A stretch of 14,813 nucleotides of DNA, from NCBI GenBank assembly GCA_025935155.1, contig JAICVV010000017.1, forward strand, positions 1-14,813, read 5' to 3'. Of the stretch, positions 6,519 to 14,260 are shown in pieces. Under the pieces are notes generated by a model, which had not been told where the DNA came from, did no database searches, and saw only the letters and a list, made by a program, of their open reading frames with translations. Position 1 is the first letter of the stretch; each line of letters begins with the position of its first letter. Position numbers and translations under genes: made by a program. Origin of the DNA: Alphaproteobacteria bacterium (GTDB lineage: Bacteria; Pseudomonadota; Alphaproteobacteria; Micropepsales; Micropepsaceae).

Positions 6519-7589
6519 CTACTTGTGGGGGGCGTGCTCGCGCGACTTGGGAAGCACGCCCGCTTCAACATAAAAGCGGCGCGCGCCGGGATGCAGAGGT
6601 GCTGGAGTTATTACAGCCGCACTCTGCAAGCGGATCGCCTGAGCGCTCCGATGGCTGCCTGCAAGCGCGCTGCGGTTGGCGGGATTGAACAGCGATTTCG
6701 CGATAGCGTACACGGTAGAATCTGCAATTGAATCGCTCACAATGAAGAGCGCCTGCACCGCGACCGTGTCGACTTTTCCCGTGTTAGGATAGACTGCGGC
6801 CGGGATTGTTGCCGCCGAGAGTACAGACGACCTTCTCAAAAGCCGCAGCCGGCCAGTGCCCTCGACAGGAACGAGCACTGCCTTTCCATTCTCCAGCAGC
6901 TCGCGAATAAAGGGGACGGGCGCACCGCCGACGAAAATCATTGCATCCAGCTGCCCCTTCGCGAGTTTCTCCGCTGCGGCATCGGCCGGATCGGCATTTG
7001 CCCTGATATGCCTGAGTGAAACCCGATAGGCCGCCAGCAGGGCCCGTGCCGTGACGGCCGTTCCCGAGGCGGGCGGTCCGATTGCAACGCGCTTTCCGCG
7101 GAGGTCAGAAATGGATCGGATATGCGCCTTGGCAGCAGCGATAACGTGCACCTCCTCCGGAAAAAGATCAGCAAGCAGGCGCACATGGGTCTGCGCGTGC
7201 TCTCGCCGGAAGACGCCTTTTCCTGCAACCGCATCGGCCACCACATCCGACTGGGCCAATGCCGCATCGGCACGGTGCGCGTTCACGGCGAGCACGTTGG
7301 CGACCGCGCCGGGGCTGGTGCGCACGGATGCAATCAACCCCGCCGGGCCGCACACATTCCGTACTTCGCAGCGGTAAACCCCGGGCGGGTGGCTGATAAT
7401 GGCAGCTATTGCCTCTCCCACTGGAAAATAAGTCCCACCCGTGGGGCCGGTGGCGATGACGAACGCCGTTCGTGCAACTTGAGCCTGGGTGGCGCTTGCG
7501 AACCAACCCCAGCAAGGAGCGAGAACGGCCCCGAAGACCACCGCAACGCGCAGCAAGTATCGCGCGATCATTGGAAACCGACAGACCAT
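6519..7589 (-). CDS. TAXI-family TRAP transporter solute-binding protein
   Basis: A predicted periplasmic binding protein of 356 residues. TAXI proteins capture a small, often carboxylate, ligand and pass it to a TRAP membrane carrier. Evidence for the family: a hydrophobic signal segment (~10-36, ending ASATQAQ); the conserved opening FVIATGPTGGTYFPVGEAIA (43-62); Asp108 and Gln113 in RADAALAQSD; SDLRGKRVAIGPPASGT (161-177); DAMIFVGGAPVPFIREL in the middle; and the terminal LHPGARRFYVEAG (332-344). Cys74 and Cys80 could form a periplasmic disulfide. Two starts are possible, ATG 7589 and ATG 7571 (MIARYLL, which gives a tidier signal peptide). Neither has a strong ribosome site. No TRAP permease gene is adjacent, so it is an orphan here. 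It could serve a carrier elsewhere or act as a sensor partner. The ligand is unknown. Confidence 0.88.
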   Translation of the reverse strand: MVCRFPMIARYLLRVAVVFGAVLAPCWGWFASATQAQVARTAFVIATGPTGGTYFPVGEAIAAIISHPPGVYRCEVRNVCGPAGLIASVRTSPGAVANVLAVNAHRADAALAQSDVVADAVAGKGVFRREHAQTHVRLLADLFPEEVHVIAAAKAHIRSISDLRGKRVAIGPPASGTAVTARALLAAYRVSLRHIRANADPADAAAEKLAKGQLDAMIFVGGAPVPFIRELLENGKAVLVPVEGTGRLRLLRRSSVLSAATIPAAVYPNTGKVDTVAVQALFIVSDSIADSTVYAIAKSLFNPANRSALAGSHRSAQAIRLQSAAVITPAPLHPGARRFYVEAGVLPKSREHAPHK

Positions 7590-7688
7590 GGGTTTGCGTC
7601 AGGAATATGAGGAGAGCTCCGGCCCATTTCGCGATATGCTTAAGCCTTTCTTGACGGCTCGCAATCAAGCTGCGCGGCGGATCTCATC

Positions 7689-7694
7689 GAGGAG
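7689..7694 (+). promoter_or_regulatory. Ribosome binding site of the tadD-like gene
   Basis: GAGGAG lies 8 bases before ATG 7703, a textbook position that fixes the start of the lipoprotein signal. The 113-base divergent gap (7590-7702) must hold promoters for both flanking genes, but I see no clear -10/-35 pair. Confidence 0.6.
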
Positions 7695-7702
7695 CCGTAT
7701 CC

Positions 7703-8776
7703 ATGCGCCGAGAGCATGCGCGGATCGCCGTCATTTCCAGCCTTGCAACGTTACTGCTGGGTTGCGCGAGCACGCCCGCAACTACCCCGGCGACGGCCGT
7801 TCGGGGCAAGACCGCTGCTGTAGCACCTTCTTCGCCGAAGACGGCGAATGCACCCAGGGAAGCTCAATCGCCGCCGGCCGCCTCCACTAATCTTGAGGAG
7901 CAGATTCAAGCGGCAGTGGCGCTCCGCATACATGGCGACACGGCGCAGGCAACCCGCGCCTTGGCCCAACTCGTCCTTGTCGCTCCGGACGATCCCCGCG
8001 TGCTGGGCGAATACGGCAAGGCGCTTGTCCAGCAGAACCGGGCCGATGACGCCGTGGCTTTCCTGAAACGCGCGGTAGAGATCAAGGCGAACGACTGGAC
8101 TCTGTATTCGGCGCTCGGCGTGGCCTATGACCAGTTGGATGACCGTAAGAATGCCAAGACGGCCTACGATCACGCGCTCCTGTTACATCCTGGCGATCCG
8201 GTTGTCCTCAACAATTATGCGGTCTCGCGTATGCTGGCCAAGGATTATGACAGCGCCCAGCGGTTATTGATGCAGGCTCGGGCTGCGGGTGGAGATCTTC
8301 CGAAGATTTCCGGCAATCTCCAGCTCCTCGCACAGCTCCGTGCCGCGAAAGCGCAGCCGGCCATCGGAGCGAAGGCCACAACCGCTGCCTCTGAGCCGCA
8401 TACGAGTGTGCCGGCAACCACGGCAAAACTCCCGGACTCGGGAACGGCGCCCGTTGTTGTAATGCAACGGATACCGAGCGATACGCCAGTCCAAAGCACT
8501 CCGGCAATGCGGGGCAACCCCGTTTCGCCGGATCGGGCAGCAAGGACGGAACCGCGCGCAATCACTCCAAATGTGGCGGCAATTCAGTCCAATCCCGTCA
8601 GAGATCAAGAGGCGAAATCTGCTGCCATGCCGGTTGCGCCGAAACGCACCCGCGCCGCTTCCGTTCAAAAGGTCAAGGCCGGCAGCAAAACGATCGCTTC
8701 CATGGAACGAAAGAAACCGGTCACGGCAGAGAAAGAGAAGATGCCCGATTTACCCGCGCTACGTACGGACGACTAA
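7703..8776 (+). CDS. tadD: TadD-like TPR lipoprotein of the Tad pilus locus
   Basis: A predicted lipoprotein of 357 residues. The signal peptide ends in a lipobox (LLLGC, Cys21). TadD lipoproteins assist assembly of the Tad secretin and pilus. After a Ser/Thr/Pro/Ala linker (22-62), four TPR-like helical repeats run about 67-100, 101-134 (LGEYGKALVQQNRADDAVAFLKRAVEIK region), 135-168 (LGVAYDQLDDRKNAKTAYDHALLL) and 169-202 (NNYAVSRMLAKDYDSAQRLL). The closing part, LPKISGNLQLLAQLR, resembles TadD family ends. Residues ~215-357 are a low-complexity Ala/Thr/Pro/Lys-rich tail, absent from typical TadD (usually about 250 residues). The gene is convergent with tadC (72 bases between stop codons), whereas tadD usually follows tadC on the same strand. 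Another TPR lipoprotein remains possible, but the location favours TadD. Confidence 0.78.
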   Translation: MRREHARIAVISSLATLLLGCASTPATTPATAVRGKTAAVAPSSPKTANAPREAQSPPAASTNLEEQIQAAVALRIHGDTAQATRALAQLVLVAPDDPRVLGEYGKALVQQNRADDAVAFLKRAVEIKANDWTLYSALGVAYDQLDDRKNAKTAYDHALLLHPGDPVVLNNYAVSRMLAKDYDSAQRLLMQARAAGGDLPKISGNLQLLAQLRAAKAQPAIGAKATTAASEPHTSVPATTAKLPDSGTAPVVVMQRIPSDTPVQSTPAMRGNPVSPDRAARTEPRAITPNVAAIQSNPVRDQEAKSAAMPVAPKRTRAASVQKVKAGSKTIASMERKKPVTAEKEKMPDLPALRTDD

Positions 8777-8848
8777 GCGCGAACGATCGAAGTCAATCGT
8801 CTTTCAACACAGAATTGCATAACACCGCGGCCGGCGATTTGCTGGCGG

Positions 8849-9826
8849 TCAATGCAGCGTTTGCATCGTTTTGATGATGGCTGGCCCCATGATCACCACG
8901 AACAGGCAGGGCAGAAAGAACACGATCATCGGAACGGTGAGCTTTGCCGGAAGCGCGGCGGCTTTCTTTTCAGCTTCCGACATGCGCGTTTCGCGATTTT
9001 CCTGCGCGCAAACGCGGAGGGCCGATCCGAGCGGAGTGCCGTATTTTTCGGCCTGATTGAGGGCGCCGGCAATCGCCTTCACTCCCGGATGTCCACAGCG
9101 CTTGGCCAGATTGTCGAATGCCTGCCGGCGATCCGGCAGATACGAAAGCTCGGCAGTTGTCAGCCCGAACTCCTCGGCAAGTTCAGCAGATTGCGTGCCA
9201 ACTTCCGTAGCCACGCGCGTGAAAGCCATTTCGATAGACATTCCCGATTCCACGCAGATCAGCAATAGATCGAGCGCGTCCGGAAAGGCACGCATGATGG
9301 ATTCGCGCCGCCTCGCAATGCGGTTGGAAAGAAACAGGTCAGGCACATAGTAGCCAAGCAGGGCCGTGCCCAGCGCGGCCAGGAACTTCTGCCAGCCGTG
9401 CCAGGAAAGATGGAGCACGACGAAAACATAGAAGAGCGCCGCAAGGAACAGGATAAATGGCATCACAAAACGGAAGAACATAAACGTCGTAAGCGGCGCC
9501 TGCCCGCGGTAGCCCGCCTGCATCAGCCGCTCCTTCGTATTCGCCGATTCGAGAATTTTCGACAGGTTCAGCTTGTCGAGCGTCTGCTTCATGAATGTAA
9601 CCGGCTCGGCGCGCAGCACGTTGCGCTTGCTGAGCGCCGCGTGATGTTTCAGGCGCAGCTCTTCTCGCCGCTCTGCGACGGCCTTGATGCGGGTTCCGAG
9701 CGTCTGCCGTTCGAGCAGTGGCAGGCCCAACGTTACGATCGTGGCGAAGGCAAAGACGCCGACGAACATCATCACCAGGAAATCCCGGTCGAAAAACATG
9801 TTCAGAACGCCGACATCTGTGCTCAT
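8849..9826 (-). CDS. tadC: Tad pilus inner-membrane platform protein TadC
   Basis: A 325-residue type II secretion F-domain protein that, in Tad systems, forms the inner-membrane platform with TadB and couples the CpaF ATPase to pilus assembly. The first membrane span is at ~16-36, the second and third at ~115-139 and ~145-165, and the last at ~297-318 (VPMIVFFLPCLFVVIMGPAI). The cytoplasmic GspF-like domain (~178-290) contains FPDALDLLLICVESGMSIEMAF, ELSYLPDRRQAFDNLAKR and GTPLGSALRVCAQENRETRMSEAEKKAAALPAKL in segments typical of TadC. The start is ATG 9826, 12 bases after the tadB stop, with GAGGG about 10 bases upstream. It is the last gene of the minus-strand operon. Confidence 0.95.
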   Translation of the reverse strand: MSTDVGVLNMFFDRDFLVMMFVGVFAFATIVTLGLPLLERQTLGTRIKAVAERREELRLKHHAALSKRNVLRAEPVTFMKQTLDKLNLSKILESANTKERLMQAGYRGQAPLTTFMFFRFVMPFILFLAALFYVFVVLHLSWHGWQKFLAALGTALLGYYVPDLFLSNRIARRRESIMRAFPDALDLLLICVESGMSIEMAFTRVATEVGTQSAELAEEFGLTTAELSYLPDRRQAFDNLAKRCGHPGVKAIAGALNQAEKYGTPLGSALRVCAQENRETRMSEAEKKAAALPAKLTVPMIVFFLPCLFVVIMGPAIIKTMQTLH

Positions 9827-9838
9827 GATTGCGAACCC

Positions 9839-10819
9839 TCAGTGCTTGAAGCTGATCATCTTTTTCATGACGGCAATGCCCAGGCCCATCCAGATTACGC
9901 AGCCGGCGAGCATGACATTGCCCATCCGTTCGGTGAACAGCAATTTGATGTATGCCGGCGTGCTGAAATAGATGAGCGTCATGACGACCACAGGAAGCGA
10001 GCCGATAATCATCGCGGAAGCCTTCGCCTCCGACGACATGGCCCTAATTTTGTCGCGCAGGCGCTTGCGATCGCGCAATACGCCCGAAAGGTTGCTCAAT
10101 GCTTCGGAAAGGTTGCCGCCGGATTTGGATTGAATCGTCATCACGATTCCGAAAAAACTCACTTCCGCCGTGGGCGTCGCCTCGTACATCCGCTTCAGCG
10201 CCTGCTCGAGCGTGACGCCCACTCTGAGACTTTCCACCAGCTTGTAGAACTCGCCGCCGACGGGCTGAGGAGCCTCTCGCGCCACGATCTTTAGCGCTTC
10301 GGTGGTGGGCAGACCGGAGCGCACGCTTCGGACGATTGCATCGATCGCGTTTGCGAATTCCGCCGTGAACTTTTTCAGCCGGCGCTTTCGGAGGAACGCC
10401 AGCACCCAGCGCGGAAGACCGAGGCCGACCACAAACGGCACCAGTGCATCCGCGATGGGAGATTGCCGCGTAACGGCACAGAGGACCAAAGCAACAGCCG
10501 CCGCCATGCCCGACGCGATCCAGAAGGTTCGGGGCGTGATTTCAAGGCCCGCCTGCTCAAGGCGGCGCCGTAGTGTCGGACGCTGTTTCTTCGCCGCCTG
10601 CTGCTTCTCCAGATCCTTGAGGAGCGCGGTTATGTTCTTGCGGCGCTGCTGGGTTGAATCCTGCACCGTCCGGCCGGTTACGGCAACGGAAGCTCCCCCG
10701 ATTGCGGCCGCCAGCCGCTTCTTGGAGGTTTCTGGGGACGGTGCGACGAACGTGTAGGCGATCCCGCCTAACCCAAGCACCAGGAACGCGGCCGTGATGA
10801 AATATGCTATGGTTCCCAT
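9839..10819 (-). CDS. tadB: Tad pilus inner-membrane platform protein TadB
   Basis: From ATG 10819 this encodes 326 residues. An N-terminal membrane span (~4-26) is followed by a basic cytoplasmic stretch (TVQDSTQQRRKNITALLKDLEKQQ, read in parts, ~51-75). A span pair lies at ~99-117 and ~123-142, then the GspF-like domain (~155-260) with FANAIDAIVRSVRSGLPTTE, GVTLEQALKRMYE and IQSKSGGNLSEALSNLSGVLRDR. Two C-terminal spans follow at ~270-287 and ~300-318. This is the TadB member of the Tad platform pair. The frame continues upstream to 10927, but the extra 36 residues lie inside cpaF and look non-coding. A GAGGGGAGA ribosome site sits directly before 10819, so that is the start. Confidence 0.95.
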   Translation of the reverse strand: MGTIAYFITAAFLVLGLGGIAYTFVAPSPETSKKRLAAAIGGASVAVTGRTVQDSTQQRRKNITALLKDLEKQQAAKKQRPTLRRRLEQAGLEITPRTFWIASGMAAAVALVLCAVTRQSPIADALVPFVVGLGLPRWVLAFLRKRRLKKFTAEFANAIDAIVRSVRSGLPTTEALKIVAREAPQPVGGEFYKLVESLRVGVTLEQALKRMYEATPTAEVSFFGIVMTIQSKSGGNLSEALSNLSGVLRDRKRLRDKIRAMSSEAKASAMIIGSLPVVVMTLIYFSTPAYIKLLFTERMGNVMLAGCVIWMGLGIAVMKKMISFKH

Positions 10820-10828
10820 TCTCCCCTC
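10820..10828 (-). promoter_or_regulatory. Ribosome binding site deciding the tadB start
   Basis: On the minus strand GAGGGGAGA abuts ATG 10819 and overlaps the last bases of the cpaF stop codon (10827-10829). The spacing is short (the G-rich core ends about 3 bases from ATG). The site rules out the longer frame starting inside cpaF and suggests translational coupling of cpaF and tadB. Confidence 0.6.
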
Positions 10829-12290
10829 ACTGCTGAAGTTCGTCGAGGGCTTCTGCAAGCTCGCGTTCCATGCCGAAATAGCGGGCGCGCTCCCAGAATG
10901 AAGGCCGCACGATGCCTGTGCCGACATGCTTGCCAGTCATGCGGCCTGTGTCGTCCTCACCGCTGACCTCGAAATTCATCAGATCCTGCGTGATGACCAC
11001 ATCCCCTTCGGTGCCCACGATTTCGGTGATTTTTGTAATTCGACGCGAGCCGTCGCGCATACGCTCCGCTTGCACGATCACGTCCAGCGAACCGACGATC
11101 ATCTCGCGGATGGTGCGGACGGGCAGCGCGTAACCGCCCATTGTGATCATCGATTCGAGACGCGTCATGGCCTCGCGCGGGCTGTTGGCGTGCAACGTGC
11201 CCATGGAACCGTCATGGCCGGTGTTCATGGCCTGCAGAAGATCGAACGCCTCGGGTCCGCGGACTTCGCCCACGATGATGCGCTCAGGCCGCATACGCAG
11301 ACAGTTCTTGACCAGATCGCGCATGGTGATCAGGCCCTGCCCTTCGAGGTTGGCCGGACGTGTTTCCAGCCGCACGACATGCGGCTGCTGCAGCTGAAGT
11401 TCGGCAGCGTCTTCGCAGGTTATGATGCGCTCGTCGGCATCAATGAATGCGGTCATGCAATTCAGCAAAGTCGTCTTGCCCGAACCCGTGCCGCCGGAAA
11501 TCAGGACATTGCAACGCGAGCGGCCGATGACGGCCAGCACTCGGGCCCCAGCGGGGCTGATCGATCCAAAGCGGACTAGATCGTCCATCCGCAGCTTGTC
11601 TTTTTTGAACTTGCGGATCGTGAGAGTAGGGCCGTCCAGCGACAGCGGCGGTGCGATGACGTTTACGCGAGAACCATCGAGCAGACGCGCGTCGCAGATA
11701 GGGGAGGATTCGTCGACCCGGCGGCCAACCTGGCTCACGATACGCTGGCAAATGTTCATCAGCTGCGCATTGTCACGGAAGCGGATGCTGGTGAGATGTA
11801 CCTTGCCGCCGACTTCGATGAAGACGCGGCCGGAACCATTGACCATGATATCGGCAATGTCATCGCGCGCGAGCAACGGTTCGAGGGGGCCGTAGCCGAG
11901 CACGTCGTTGCAAATGTCCTGGAGCAGATGTTCCTGCTCCGCAATCGACATAACAACAGCTTTGATCGAGATGATTTCGTTGACGATGTCGCGGATTTCT
12001 TCGCGCGCCGAATCGGAATCGAGCTGAGCCAGCTGGGCCAGATCGATCGTGTCGATCAGTGCATTGAAGATCGTCGTCTTGATCTGGTAGTAGTCATCCG
12101 AACGCTGGTCTGGAATTCGCGATGCCGGCTTCGGCGGCGGTGGCGGCGCAGCAGGGTTGGATTGCGGCCGCGGAGCGCCCCCCCCTTCTACGGCTTGCGG
12201 CGAGCTGGAGATTTTTCCAGGCACCGGCTCGACACGCGGAGGCGGCGTATTGCGCGGCAGATCCGCTGCTGCGGAGCGTCTTCCGAACAT
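10827..12290 (-). CDS. cpaF: Tad pilus assembly ATPase CpaF/TadA (type II/IV secretion family)
   Basis: A cytoplasmic hexameric ATPase family protein of 487 residues that powers Tad pilus extension (and, in Caulobacter, retraction). An N-terminal Pro/Gly-rich disordered linker (~1-62) precedes the N-domain (~65-235, with [22 protein letters not shown]). The catalytic domain has Walker [10 protein letters not shown] (266-274, Lys272), an Asp box with Glu293-Asp294 ([13 protein letters not shown]), Walker B-like [20 protein letters not shown] with Glu342, and a His box GTLHANS (364-370). All catalytic elements are intact. The start ATG 12290 is 3 bases after the cpaE stop. An 8-G homopolymer on the coding strand (12178-12185) encodes Gly36-38 in the linker. 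Confidence 0.97.
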   Translation of the reverse strand: MFGRRSAAADLPRNTPPPRVEPVPGKISSSPQAVEGGGAPRPQSNPAAPPPPPKPASRIPDQRSDDYYQIKTTIFNALIDTIDLAQLAQLDSDSAREEIRDIVNEIISIKAVVMSIAEQEHLLQDICNDVLGYGPLEPLLARDDIADIMVNGSGRVFIEVGGKVHLTSIRFRDNAQLMNICQRIVSQVGRRVDESSPICDARLLDGSRVNVIAPPLSLDGPTLTIRKFKKDKLRMDDLVRFGSISPAGARVLAVIGRSRCNVLISGGTGSGKTTLLNCMTAFIDADERIITCEDAAELQLQQPHVVRLETRPANLEGQGLITMRDLVKNCLRMRPERIIVGEVRGPEAFDLLQAMNTGHDGSMGTLHANSPREAMTRLESMITMGGYALPVRTIREMIVGSLDVIVQAERMRDGSRRITKITEIVGTEGDVVITQDLMNFEVSGEDDTGRMTGKHVGTGIVRPSFWERARYFGMERELAEALDELQQ

Positions 12291-12293
12291 CTG

Positions 12294-13550
12294 CTATGCC
12301 TGCTTCCGGCCCGTCAGGATAGAGAGAAACGGAGAAACGGTTTTCTCTTCCGCTGGCGCTGCCCGGCCGGTGACCATCTGAGCCAGGCGCATAATGGCTT
12401 CCGCCGTAGCCGATTTCGGCTGAAGCTCGATCAGCATCTGTCCGTTGTTCGCCGCCGCGCCGTAGAGTTGCGGCTCGAATGGGAAAATGACTGCGGGCGT
12501 GAGCCCAACGGTGGATCCGAAATCTTTCACGGGAATTTCCGGCCGCTTGGGCACCCCAACCTGATTCATCACCAGTTTTGGCGGCGGATCGTTCGGGCGG
12601 TTTTGCTTCACAAGGTCGGCGAGCGCCTTGGCCATGCGCACGCTCGGAAGATCCGGCGTGGCCACGATCACGATTTCATCGGACGCAAGCACGGTCTGCC
12701 GCACCCACGGAGTCCATTGATGCGGCAGATCGAGTACCACACAGGGAGTCGATTGACGCACCACATCGATGACGGACTCGACAGCCGCAGGATCGGTTTC
12801 GAGCTCACGATCCATGATTGCGGGCGCCGCGAACAGCGATAGGCGGTCGGTCGTCTTAAGCAAGAGTCTGTCGAGCAAGACGTCATCCAGGCGTTCCGGC
12901 GCAGAAAGCGCTTCCGCAATTCCCTGCCCCGGCTCTTCATTGAAGTTCAGGCCCGCTGTGCCAAATGCCAGATCGAAATCCGCAATCGTTGTGTTGATCT
13001 TGAGGCGCTCTGCAATGGTCCAGCCGACGTTGTGCGAAAGAGTTGAGCTGCCTGCGCCTCCACGGCAACCGATGAAACTCACCACACGGCCAACCGCACG
13101 CGCGTCGGGGTTCAGATAGAGGCCCGAAATCACCTCTATGACGTGCAACGGATTAAGCGGTGCGACGAGATACTCGCTGACGCCCCGCCGCATCAGCTCG
13201 CGATAGAGCTCCACATCGTTGACGCGGCCGATCACGATAACCTTGCTCGACGGATCGCACACCTCGGCGAGGCGATCGATTTCTTCGAGCGCATCCTTGT
13301 CCTGAAGCCGCGTTTCCACGATCAGCAAGTTCGGCGTGATCTGACCTTTGTGATATTCCACAGCCGCCTGCACGCCTCCCAGCTGGACGGTGAGGTGCGC
13401 CTTGGAAAGCCGGCGATCGGCGCCTGCGCGTTGAAGCGCAGCACCCGTATCAGGGAACTCGCAGAATGCCTGAATCGAAATGCGCGGCACCGGCCGCTCG
13501 TGTGGCGCGGCACCGAACTGTTCGTCAGCCGATCCTTGTAGCTTCGTCAT
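12294..13550 (-). CDS. cpaE: Tad pilus polar localisation protein CpaE/TadZ (receiver-like plus MinD-type ATPase)
   Basis: A 418-residue ParA/MinD-superfamily protein that, in related bacteria, positions the Tad machinery at a cell site. Residues ~22-145 form a receiver-like domain. The usual phospho-Asp position in NLLIVETRL is Glu79 and the C-terminal Lys is lost (EYLVAPLNP), so it is a pseudo-receiver. The ATPase domain starts at VVSFIGCRGGAGSSTLSHN. In its deviant Walker A (161-170) the signature Lys is Arg163 and the P-loop Lys is Ser168. Walker A' follows as IADFDLAFGTAG (Asp191, Asp193), and Walker B-like CVVLDLPHQ at 270-278. Loss of the P-loop lysine is common in the CpaE/TadZ family. 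The start ATG 13550 has AGGCGAAG just upstream and lies 8 bases after the cpaD stop. Confidence 0.95.
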   Translation of the reverse strand: MTKLQGSADEQFGAAPHERPVPRISIQAFCEFPDTGAALQRAGADRRLSKAHLTVQLGGVQAAVEYHKGQITPNLLIVETRLQDKDALEEIDRLAEVCDPSSKVIVIGRVNDVELYRELMRRGVSEYLVAPLNPLHVIEVISGLYLNPDARAVGRVVSFIGCRGGAGSSTLSHNVGWTIAERLKINTTIADFDLAFGTAGLNFNEEPGQGIAEALSAPERLDDVLLDRLLLKTTDRLSLFAAPAIMDRELETDPAAVESVIDVVRQSTPCVVLDLPHQWTPWVRQTVLASDEIVIVATPDLPSVRMAKALADLVKQNRPNDPPPKLVMNQVGVPKRPEIPVKDFGSTVGLTPAVIFPFEPQLYGAAANNGQMLIELQPKSATAEAIMRLAQMVTGRAAPAEEKTVSPFLSILTGRKQA

Positions 13551-13558
13551 CGCTTCGC

Positions 13559-14248
13559 CTATTGGATATCCGAGCTGATGCCCGATTGTTCACTGCCCTG
13601 ATCCGACGTCTTCTTGTTAGCCTGGGTCACTTCGCCCTTCTCGTAATGCCCAAGAACGGTCGCGCGTCGCGCAGCGTCCGGCGCATCGTCGAGCTGCCGC
13701 GATTCGTCGAGATCGCGCGGATTGGCGACCATCGCGGCGATGTTGTGCTGAACCGAGCAACCGAAATCGAGCCGCGGAAGATTGGTCTCCGTGTCGGTGA
13801 CATCGTCCGACCAGTTGCCGCACGGCGCGGTGTGCGCCTCGTAGGCAACGAACCCGATTTCGACCCGGCGATCCCCATCTGTGACCGGATGTGTGCCCAC
13901 CAGAATTCGCCCGCGCGGAACGCCGGTTGCGGCAAGCCGCTCCCCGAAGAAGGAAATTGCGTCCTGTGAATCCGGCCCTTCCGGCGCAGAGATGCTGATC
14001 GAGCCATCGCCACGCGCGAGATATTCATCGGCGACGCGCTGCAGCTTGGCTGTGTCTTCCGCTGTCATCCCGCCGGGACCGCCAAAAGCGATGCGCACAG
14101 AATGATAATCCGGCTGCACGGTAATGGGATGGAGCTTCGCCGGATCGATGGTTGGCGGCGCCGCCATGTCGCTGCCGCCCGGAGCGGCGCAGCTTCCGGC
14201 AAGGAGCACTGCGGCGAGAGCGGCGAAGCGGGTCAGTTCTTTTCGCAT
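13559..14248 (-). CDS. cpaD: Tad pilus assembly lipoprotein CpaD
   Basis: A 229-residue predicted lipoprotein that accompanies the CpaC secretin at the outer membrane in alphaproteobacterial Tad systems. The signal segment MRKELTRFAALAAVLLAGSC ends in AGSC, with Cys20 as the likely lipidated residue (slightly atypical, Ala at -3). The middle resembles an OmpA-like fold region (residues ~75-130), with DGSISISAPEGPDSQDAI and GDRRVEIGFVAYEA. The C-terminal half holds the family block: CGNWSDD, LDFGCSVQHNIAAMVANPRDL and DAARRATVLGHYEKGE. The two cysteines there (APCGNW and FGCSVQ) are positioned for a disulfide. The start is ATG 14248, with TAAGGAAA upstream. It follows cpaC by 12 bases and precedes cpaE by 8. 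Confidence 0.94.
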   Translation of the reverse strand: MRKELTRFAALAAVLLAGSCAAPGGSDMAAPPTIDPAKLHPITVQPDYHSVRIAFGGPGGMTAEDTAKLQRVADEYLARGDGSISISAPEGPDSQDAISFFGERLAATGVPRGRILVGTHPVTDGDRRVEIGFVAYEAHTAPCGNWSDDVTDTETNLPRLDFGCSVQHNIAAMVANPRDLDESRQLDDAPDAARRATVLGHYEKGEVTQANKKTSDQGSEQSGISSDIQ

Positions 14249-14260
14249 GAGCAGGTTTCC

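Noticed and set aside
8783..8848. Short dyads between the tadD-like gene and tadC (ACGAT/ATCGT and GCCGGC/GCTGGC) as a shared terminator
   Set aside because: The stems are only 5-6 bases, one needs a G-U pair, and no T-run follows on either strand. Not enough to call a terminator.
9398..10294. 298-codon plus-strand frame antisense to tadB and tadC
   Set aside because: The translation is His/Arg/Glu-rich without any recognisable fold and lies wholly inside two well-identified genes. It is a codon-bias shadow.
10820..10927. 36-residue N-terminal extension of tadB starting inside cpaF
   Set aside because: It overlaps the cpaF coding end, has no membrane segment or homology, and a ribosome site directly precedes ATG 10819.
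11918..11940. Inverted repeat GAGCAG...CTGCTC inside cpaF
   Set aside because: It lies within conserved coding sequence (EQEHLLQD region) and is explained by the codons. Nothing suggests a regulatory role.
11796..12842. 348-codon plus-strand frame antisense to cpaF and cpaE
   Set aside because: It spans the junction of two certain genes in an antisense frame and has no recognisable motif or ribosome site.
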